Positions 1 to 4,750 of a stretch of 5,814 bases of DNA are shown piece by piece. The translations under genes and the position numbers were made by a program. This stretch comes from Candidatus Atribacteria bacterium (GTDB lineage Bacteria > Atribacterota > Phoenicimicrobiia > Phoenicimicrobiales > Stramentimicrobiaceae), in assembly GCA_016934875.1 (NCBI GenBank), contig JAFGSC010000303.1:1-5814 (forward strand). Direction: 5' to 3'. How positions within the stretch are numbered: the stretch's first letter is position 1; each line of letters begins with the position of its first letter. The notes below the pieces were generated by a model, which searched no databases, had not been told where the DNA came from, and saw only the letters and a program-made list of their open reading frames with translations.

Positions 1-1
1 A

Positions 2-1333
2 TTATAATTTTTCTACGTTTTCAAAATGAGACTTAATGGCATTCCGGGTATCAAATACTATTTTAGCATTCTTAATGACCATTCGATAATCAACCTTATG
101 ATGATCAGTTGTGATTAAAATAATGTCCTGATCCTTTACTTCAGTTTCGTTTAAATTTTTAAGTGAATAATATTCTTTGTCATCAATTAAAACCTTTTCT
201 ATATATGGATCGTAATATGATACCTTGACTTTTTCTCCTGTGAGTTTTTTTATAATTTCCAAAGCAGGAGATTCCCTAATGTCGTTCACATCTCTTTTAT
301 AGGTAATGCCCAGTAAAAGTGCTTTGGAATCTCTAAGGGATTTTTTTAATCTTTGAGATAAAAGCTTGGTAACCCTTTCAATAATGTACCCAGGCATTCC
401 TCTGTTGATCTCACCTGCCAATTCAATCAAACGGGTATGATGATGGTATTCCCGTGCTTTCCAACTTAAATAAAAAGGATCCAGAGGAATACAATGACCG
501 CCGACACCGGGTCCCGGATAAAAAGGCATAAAACCATAGGGTTTTGTACTCGCAGCTGCAATCACTTCCCAAAAATCAATTCCCATCTTTTGACAGAGAA
601 TCGCCATTTCATTCACCAGGGCAATATTGGTGTACCGAAAAACATTCTCATAAATCTTTTCCATCTCAGCAATTTTAGCCGAAGAAACCGAAATTACTTT
701 CCCGTCAATAATATGCTGGTAATAGCTGGCAGCAATCTCTGTACAGACCGGAGTTACTCCCCCCACCACCTTTGGCGTATTCCTTACTTTATACCAGGGA
801 TTCCCCGGGTCAATTCTCTCCGGGGAAAAAGCCAGGAAAAAATCTAAGCCGCATTGTAATTTTGACTTTTCTTCAATAACCGGTTTCAGTATCTCATTGG
901 TCGTTCCGGGATAGGTTGTCGACTCCAATATAATGAGCATACCCCTATGAACGAATCGGGCAACATTTTTGATAGAATTTTTTATATAAGACATATCCGG
1001 CTGTAAATATTGATCTAAAGGAGTAGGAACACAAATCGAAACAATATCAACATCCTGCAGGAATTGATAGTCATCAGTTGCCTTTAATTTACCACTCGCT
1101 ACCACTTCAGCTAAATCTTGATTATCAATATCTCTATTATAATTTTCACCCCGGTTTATTGCCTCAACTTTCTTTTTCTGAACATCAAATCCAATGGTTT
1201 GATAACCCTTAAGTGCCTTTTCGACAGCAAGCGGAAGGCCAACATATCCTAAACCAATGACACCTACAAGGGCAGTCTTATTCTTTATTTTAGATAACAG
1301 GATATCTTTAAAAGGATTTGGTGATTTTTTCAT
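2..1333 (-). CDS. wbpA: Nucleotide-sugar 6-dehydrogenase, UDP-N-acetylglucosamine (WbpA) type
   Basis: This is a 443-residue cytosolic enzyme that should oxidise C6 of a UDP-HexNAc twice with NAD+, giving the uronic acid. The N-terminal Rossmann domain has GLGYVG (27-32) and Asp50 in GFD. The middle carries LESTTYPGTT (136-145), FSPERIDPGN (169-178), the active-site Lys226 and Asn230 in EKIYENVF, and FYPGPGVGGHCIPLDPFYLSW (271-291), in which Cys281 is the thioester nucleophile. The C-terminal domain has GITYKRDVNDIRESP (342-356). The YPGTT, SPERIDPGN and STKPYGFMPFYPGPG blocks match the UDP-GlcNAc 6-dehydrogenase WbpA better than the UDP-glucose enzyme Ugd. UDP-ManNAc dehydrogenase (WecC) is a less likely alternative. 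The gene is complete, with a TAA stop one base inside the left window edge. AAAGGA six bases before the ATG supports the start. It lies 56 bases after the oxidoreductase, consistent with one operon. The symbol rests on motif resemblance. Confidence 0.96.
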   Translation of the reverse strand: MKKSPNPFKDILLSKIKNKTALVGVIGLGYVGLPLAVEKALKGYQTIGFDVQKKKVEAINRGENYNRDIDNQDLAEVVASGKLKATDDYQFLQDVDIVSICVPTPLDQYLQPDMSYIKNSIKNVARFVHRGMLIILESTTYPGTTNEILKPVIEEKSKLQCGLDFFLAFSPERIDPGNPWYKVRNTPKVVGGVTPVCTEIAASYYQHIIDGKVISVSSAKIAEMEKIYENVFRYTNIALVNEMAILCQKMGIDFWEVIAAASTKPYGFMPFYPGPGVGGHCIPLDPFYLSWKAREYHHHTRLIELAGEINRGMPGYIIERVTKLLSQRLKKSLRDSKALLLGITYKRDVNDIRESPALEIIKKLTGEKVKVSYYDPYIEKVLIDDKEYYSLKNLNETEVKDQDIILITTDHHKVDYRMVIKNAKIVFDTRNAIKSHFENVEKL

Positions 1334-1339
1334 TTAACA

Positions 1340-1345
1340 TCCTTT
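1340..1345 (-). promoter_or_regulatory. Ribosome binding site of the 6-dehydrogenase gene
   Basis: The minus strand reads AAAGGA with a six-base spacer to the ATG at 1333. An ATG that overlaps the end of the site (1341-1339) is in another frame and is not a competing start for this protein. Confidence 0.8.
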
Positions 1346-1369
1346 CAGGAATTGAAAATCAGTTACTTG

Positions 1370-1398
1370 GTTCATAGTTCATCGGTTCATTAGTTTAA
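1370..1398. repeat. GTTCAT repeat cluster at the 3' end of the oxidoreductase gene
   Basis: The plus strand carries GTTCAT at 1370-1375, 1377-1382 and 1385-1390, spaced seven and eight bases apart, followed by TAGTTTAA. On the coding strand this reads as ATGAAC units. The cluster overlaps the last codons and the TAA stop of the oxidoreductase gene (1390-1392) and fills much of the 56-base gap. It is related to the cluster at 2531-2568. Confidence 0.6.
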
Positions 1399-2511
1399 TT
1401 TAAGTTTTCCTTTAAAATCATTGATGTTTATCTGTAAATCCTGATGATACAGAACCGGTTTATTTTCTTTTTGTGATTGATAAGCCATCAAAATAATTTG
1501 CAATGATTTCTTAGCCTCAACACCATCAATCAACAGGCGAGAATTATTTTTTATTGAAGTGATAAAATCTTTGTAAACCCGGGAATGGCCATTCCCGTAC
1601 ACATTGGTAATTTCTTCATTGCATTGTTGCTGTATTTCTTCTAGTGAATCCTCCTGATCGGAAAAATTCCAAAAAAGTATTTTATTTAAGGCAACCCCCC
1701 CTATTACAACAGTCCCCTTTTCCCCTAAGACAGTTAGGGTTTCCTCCATGTTTTTCGGATATACATTGACCGTTCCTTCAATATTACCTATTGAACCATC
1801 CTTAAAATGAACAATAATGCTGGCATAGTCTTCTGTTTCATTGTAGGGATGAAGAAAGTTCCTTACCTGACCATAGATTGATTGGATTTCTGAGGGTGCC
1901 ATCCATTGCAGTAGATCAATATTATGGATACATTGATTCATCAAACATCCTCCGTCAAGAGCCCAAGTACCACGCCAGTTGCTCTTGCGATAATAATCTT
2001 GATTTCTATTCCAGAGAGTTCTGGCAGTGATGCCAAAGACCTTGCCAAACCTTTTTTCAATGACTGCCTGTCTCAGCCTTTGAATGGTTGGGTTATAACG
2101 GTTTTGGAAACATACTCCCAACTTTAGGTTCTTTTCTTGGGCAATTTTGATCATGTTGTCAACATCGATTAAGGATAATGCCATTGGCTTTTCTACCAGG
2201 ACATGATATCCCTTCTTCAGACAGTCTATAGATATTTTGGCATGATAACCAGACTCAGTGCAGAGGGAACAAATATCGATATTTTCTTTCTCCAACATTT
2301 CTTTATAATTGACATAGGATACAGGCTCCTCGGTTTGAATCCCAAGCTCTTGAGCAAAGAAGACGTACTTTCGGGCAATCAGTTCCGCCCTTTCTTTGAC
2401 TAAATCGCAAACCGAGACAAGCCTAATTTCCTGATCATGATTTAAAATTGCCCTTAAATGAGTCGTTGATATTCGACCACAACCGATCAGGGCAACATTG
2501 AATTTAGCCAT
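1390..2511 (-). CDS. Gfo/Idh/MocA family sugar oxidoreductase, probable UDP-HexNAc(A) 3-dehydrogenase
   Basis: This is a 373-residue cytosolic NAD(P)-dependent oxidoreductase. The N-terminal Rossmann domain begins IGCGRISTTH (9-18). EKP (107-109) supplies the family's catalytic Lys108. WALDGGCLMNQCIHNIDLLQW (183-203) carries the conserved Asp186 and active-site His196. The C-terminal half is the usual beta-sheet dimerisation domain (IIVHFKDGSIGNIEG, 232-246). Known relatives oxidise C3 of UDP-GlcNAc or UDP-GlcNAcA (GnnA, WlbA/WbpB) or act on inositol and other sugars. Lying beside a UDP-HexNAc 6-dehydrogenase and a sugar aminotransferase, it most plausibly makes the 3-keto sugar for transamination. 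It lacks the GNWY..SWKG stretch I recall from Pseudomonas WbpB, so it may belong to another clade of 3-dehydrogenases. The start fits the family N-terminus, but its ribosome site is weak (GGGG, 2517-2520, five bases upstream). Related repeat clusters flank the gene, and its last codons lie inside one of them. Confidence 0.93.
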   Translation of the reverse strand: MAKFNVALIGCGRISTTHLRAILNHDQEIRLVSVCDLVKERAELIARKYVFFAQELGIQTEEPVSYVNYKEMLEKENIDICSLCTESGYHAKISIDCLKKGYHVLVEKPMALSLIDVDNMIKIAQEKNLKLGVCFQNRYNPTIQRLRQAVIEKRFGKVFGITARTLWNRNQDYYRKSNWRGTWALDGGCLMNQCIHNIDLLQWMAPSEIQSIYGQVRNFLHPYNETEDYASIIVHFKDGSIGNIEGTVNVYPKNMEETLTVLGEKGTVVIGGVALNKILFWNFSDQEDSLEEIQQQCNEEITNVYGNGHSRVYKDFITSIKNNSRLLIDGVEAKKSLQIILMAYQSQKENKPVLYHQDLQININDFKGKLKLN

Positions 2512-2530
2512 GAAAACCCCATAAAAAATA

Positions 2531-2568
2531 GTTTATTAGTTTAAGTGTTCATTGGTCATTTAGTTCAA
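2531..2568. repeat. AT-rich degenerate repeat cluster upstream of the oxidoreductase gene
   Basis: The plus strand has GTTTATTAGTTTAA (2531-2544), followed by GTTCATTGG-TCATTTAGTTC-type units (2547-2566). The first block matches 1385-1398 at 13 of 14 bases. The second aligns with 1377-1398 over about 22 columns with four differences. Both clusters are in the same orientation and lie on either side of the oxidoreductase gene. Confidence 0.5.
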
Positions 2569-2586
2569 AATTATAGCTATAATTTT
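2567..2586. promoter_or_regulatory. Perfect 20-bp AT-rich palindrome, possible operator or -10 region
   Basis: The sequence AAAATTATAGCTATAATTTT equals its own reverse complement across all 20 bases, with its centre between 2576 and 2577. It sits in the 132-base gap before the oxidoreductase gene. Each strand contains TATAAT, an exact -10 hexamer (2570-2575 on the minus strand), but I find no good -35 at the right distance. It could be a binding site for a dimeric regulator, a weak promoter, or an A/T-only hairpin ending in TTTT. The palindrome is seen directly; its role is inference. Confidence 0.4.
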
Positions 2587-2593
2587 CTCTGAT

Positions 2594-2619
2594 TTACTGA
2601 TATTACTCTACTTCAGTAA
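2594..2619. repeat. Short inverted repeat downstream of the membrane transferase gene
   Basis: TTACTGA (2594-2600) and TCAGTAA (2613-2619) form a perfect seven-base inverted repeat with a 12-base loop, about 25 bases past the stop of the WecA-like gene in the direction of transcription. It is AT-rich and lacks a following T tract, so it is a poor intrinsic terminator. It might act as an RNA-stabilising hairpin or as part of a regulatory site with the adjacent palindrome. Confidence 0.4.
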
Positions 2620-2643
2620 TAAAACCCCAAGTTTATCAAAAAT

Positions 2644-3666
2644 CTACTGGCGCTCAAAAGGAATATTCTCCAACCAGAAATATGCAATAAATCCAATGAT
2701 CCCCAAAAAAATTCCAAATATATAAGCTATTATAGCACTTAAATAAAAAGATAATACTGCTAACAATCCTCCCGTAAAAGCAATTCCATAAAGAATAATG
2801 GCTACCTGGGATTGGGTAAAACCAAGATAAAGCAATCGGTGGGATAGATGATCTTTCCCCGGTGACATAAATGGAATTAATCCCCGACGAATCCGTGAAA
2901 ATGTAACGAGGGTGGTATCAAAAATAGGGACAAACAAAACAAAGATCGGAATAAGATAATCCTTACTAAATGAAAAACCTGAGAAACCAATTCTTAATCC
3001 CATCATGGCAATAAAAAGACCTAGAAACATTGCCCCTCCATCACCCAGAAAAATTTTAGCGGGATAAAAATTATAACGTAAAAAACTTAGTAATGATCCA
3101 ATCAAAACAACACTTAGAACGGCAAATAAAGGCTGTCTCGTCAGTGTAAAAAAGAACAAAAAAAAGGAAATAGCAATCAAAGCAATCCCGGAACATAAAC
3201 CGTCCATATTGTCTATTAAATTAAAAGAGCATATAATTCCCACAAACCATACGATGGTAGTGATATAATTTATCAGGGGATAATTTGAAATGTGGATGAT
3301 CATACCCGAATGTATCAGCAATACGGATACCAGAGGCATTACTAAAAGAAATTTAACCTGTGAGTGCAGTTTCCCGGCATCGTCTATAAAACCCGTGATT
3401 GCCAATAAGATGCTGCTACCCATAAACCAGACCATTTCTCTGGGTAAATCCCAAATCGGAATAAATAAAAGGATCATCAGCATGACAGATAGGAAAATTC
3501 CTAAACCTCCCAGGCGGGGGATAGGATGCAGGTGAATCTTGTTCTTACCGGGTTGATCAAGAATGTCCAATCGGTTAGCCAATCTTCCTGCAAAGGGAAC
3601 GGATATAGAAGTGAACAAAAAGGCAAGTAAAAAAATAAGCAGGAAGTTAAAGAAGGACACTTTCAT
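2644..3666 (-). CDS. wecA: Polyprenyl-phosphate HexNAc-1-phosphate transferase, WecA/TagO/MraY family
   Basis: This is a 340-residue integral membrane protein with about ten to eleven hydrophobic helices, beginning at residues 5-25. It should transfer HexNAc-1-phosphate from a UDP-sugar to undecaprenyl phosphate on the cytoplasmic face, the first lipid-linked step of glycan synthesis. Family motifs occur in order: HPIPRLGGLGIF (47-58), the Mg2+-binding DDAGKL (Asp95, Asp96), NLIDNMDGLCSG (149-160, with Asp152 and Asp155), FLGDGGAMFLG (206-216), and a cytoplasmic loop PGKDHLSHRLLYLG (269-282). The loop has HxSH where E. coli WecA has HIHH. I recall this as a signature of a bacterial subgroup, so it is not clearly a defect. 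The length fits the family. Translation is probably coupled to the upstream SDR gene through the ATGA overlap, with AAAGGA five bases before the start. The gene symbol is family-level; the exact donor sugar (GlcNAc or a modified HexNAc) is unknown. Confidence 0.95.
   Translation of the reverse strand: MKVSFFNFLLIFLLAFLFTSISVPFAGRLANRLDILDQPGKNKIHLHPIPRLGGLGIFLSVMLMILLFIPIWDLPREMVWFMGSSILLAITGFIDDAGKLHSQVKFLLVMPLVSVLLIHSGMIIHISNYPLINYITTIVWFVGIICSFNLIDNMDGLCSGIALIAISFFLFFFTLTRQPLFAVLSVVLIGSLLSFLRYNFYPAKIFLGDGGAMFLGLFIAMMGLRIGFSGFSFSKDYLIPIFVLFVPIFDTTLVTFSRIRRGLIPFMSPGKDHLSHRLLYLGFTQSQVAIILYGIAFTGGLLAVLSFYLSAIIAYIFGIFLGIIGFIAYFWLENIPFERQ
3663..3666 (-). other. ATGA stop/start overlap joining the SDR and membrane transferase genes
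   Basis: On the minus strand the four bases ATGA hold both the start codon of the WecA-like gene (3666-3664) and the TGA stop of the SDR gene (3665-3663). Such overlaps usually indicate translational coupling by re-initiation, and they make it certain that the two genes are cotranscribed. Confidence 0.95.
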
Positions 3667-4631
3667 TCTAATCCTTTCTTTTCAAGAATAATCCGCTGAA
3701 TCATTTCCGGTAAATAAATTTCTGGCTTATAACCTATTAAATTCTGTATCTTTGATATATCAGGCATGCGTCTTGGCACATCCTCAAAACCTTCCTCATA
3801 TGCCTCCTGGTACGGAATTAGTACTATTTCAGAGCTACTTTGGGCTAATTCTTTAATCATAACTGCCAGTTCATAAATGGTAATTTCCTTAAAATGACCA
3901 ATATTAAATACTTCACCGTAGGCTTGTGGGGTTTCCATTAACCTATCCATCGCGGTAACGACATCATCAATCCAAGTAAAGGATCTCTTTTGACAGCCAT
4001 TTCCATAAACAGTCATTCTATTTTCGGTAAGAGATTGCTCAATTAATCTTGGCACGACCATTCCGTAATGCCCTGTTTGACGGGGTCCAATGACATTAAA
4101 CAGCCTAACAATAATCCCTTTTAACTTTTTCTCTTTAAAGTAGGCTTTTAACAAGAGTTCGTCCACTATTTTTGAGATTGCATAGGACCATCGCGAGAAA
4201 CTAACCGGTCCAAGCAATGAATTATCTTCTTCATTTAATTTTTTTTCATCTAACTTTCCATAAACTTCTGAACTTGAAGTAAACATTAATCTTTTATTTT
4301 TTTTAGATGCTAACTCCAATACAATTTCAGTTGAATGAATATTATCTTCTATCGTTTTGATAGGGTTTTCCATAATCAGCTTTACTCCTACCAAAGCAGC
4401 CAGATGAAATATAATATCAGACCAGTTGATTAATTCTTCCATAAGAGGAATATTCATTACAGTATCAATCACTGAAGAAAAACTTTCAAATTTCTTCAGA
4501 TGTTTAAAATTATCCTCTCTTCCTGTGAAAAGATTATCAATGATTCTGACTTTATCACCTTTTTTTAAAAAATATTCTGCTAAGTGTGACCCGATAAACC
4601 CAGCTCCTCCGGTAATTAAGATATGCTTCAT
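3663..4631 (-). CDS. Extended-SDR NAD-dependent nucleotide-sugar epimerase/decarboxylase-like protein
   Basis: This is a 322-residue cytosolic enzyme, complete and of normal family length. The N-terminal Rossmann fold has TGGAGFIGS (residues 7-15, GxxGxxG) and Asp32, which should bind the NAD ribose. The catalytic region has SSSEVYG (119-125) and YAISK (Tyr150, Lys154). FNVIGPRQTG (178-187) and RSFTWIDDV (216-224) are substrate-domain motifs. The layout GPV-x3-SRWSYAISK and a late RRMPD (Arg287/Arg288) resemble the UDP-glucuronate decarboxylases ArnA and UXS, in which Glu after Ser, Tyr, Lys and a late Arg are used in decarboxylation. Proteins of this type are also often annotated UDP-glucose 4-epimerase. 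Given the UDP-HexNAc 6-dehydrogenase nearby, the substrate may be a UDP-HexNAc uronate, but 4-epimerisation or 4,6-dehydration cannot be excluded. The start at 4631 is backed by AAGGAG six bases upstream. The stop overlaps the next start as ATGA. Confidence 0.95.
   Translation of the reverse strand: MKHILITGGAGFIGSHLAEYFLKKGDKVRIIDNLFTGREDNFKHLKKFESFSSVIDTVMNIPLMEELINWSDIIFHLAALVGVKLIMENPIKTIEDNIHSTEIVLELASKKNKRLMFTSSSEVYGKLDEKKLNEEDNSLLGPVSFSRWSYAISKIVDELLLKAYFKEKKLKGIIVRLFNVIGPRQTGHYGMVVPRLIEQSLTENRMTVYGNGCQKRSFTWIDDVVTAMDRLMETPQAYGEVFNIGHFKEITIYELAVMIKELAQSSSEIVLIPYQEAYEEGFEDVPRRMPDISKIQNLIGYKPEIYLPEMIQRIILEKKGLE
3672..3677 (-). promoter_or_regulatory. Ribosome binding site of the WecA-like gene
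   Basis: The minus strand reads AAAGGA five bases before the ATG at 3666. It lies within the last codons of the SDR gene and supports the start that makes the ATGA overlap. Confidence 0.8.
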
Positions 4632-4750
4632 CCTTTGCTCCTTAGTTTTTTACACAGATTCCAAATATTGTTTGGCAAACATGACATAGTTTTATTCCGC
4701 TCTTTATTTCTGATAGTTAGCTACAAATGGAAACTATCTTTATTTTGTGA
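4632..4750 (-). other. 119-base gap between the aminotransferase and SDR genes, with weak hairpins
   Basis: The gap contains an inverted repeat GATAGTT/AACTATC (4712-4718 and 4732-4738, seven pairs with a 13-base loop) soon after the aminotransferase stop. It also has two overlapping short dyads: CCAAA-TATTG-TTTGG (4661-4675) and GTTTG-G-CAAAC (4670-4680), which could not both form at once. None is GC-rich or followed by a run of T on the minus strand, so none is a convincing terminator. I see no good promoter. The gap ends in the SDR ribosome site. Confidence 0.4.
4638..4643 (-). promoter_or_regulatory. Strong ribosome binding site of the SDR gene
   Basis: The minus strand reads AAGGAG, a near-consensus Shine-Dalgarno sequence, six bases before the ATG at 4631. 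It fixes the start directly in front of the Rossmann-fold strand MKHILITGG. It is the best ribosome site of the window. Confidence 0.85.

Noticed and set aside
494..847. Plus-strand open frame of 117 codons
   Set aside because: It lies wholly inside the 6-dehydrogenase gene on the other strand, which has complete family motifs. Its translation shows no recognisable domain.
1924..2403. Two plus-strand open frames (1924-2127 and 2203-2403)
   Set aside because: Both are antisense to the conserved oxidoreductase gene, are short, and show no domain or ribosome site of note.
2567..2619. Intrinsic terminator after the membrane transferase gene
   Set aside because: The stems are almost all A/T or short and the T tract is minimal. 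The genes that follow are in the same direction and pathway, so a real terminator is not supported.
2512..2643. Riboswitch or structured leader in the 132-base gap
   Set aside because: The gap is short and AT-rich, and beyond the palindrome and one 7-bp inverted repeat it shows none of the conserved cores of known riboswitch classes.
3290..3535. Plus-strand open frame of 81 codons
   Set aside because: It is antisense to the membrane transferase across its conserved motifs and has no family resemblance.
4426..4689. Plus-strand open frame of 87 codons reaching into the intergenic gap
   Set aside because: Most of it is antisense to the SDR Rossmann fold. The hydrophobic look comes from the reverse of that gene, and no support for an independent gene is visible.
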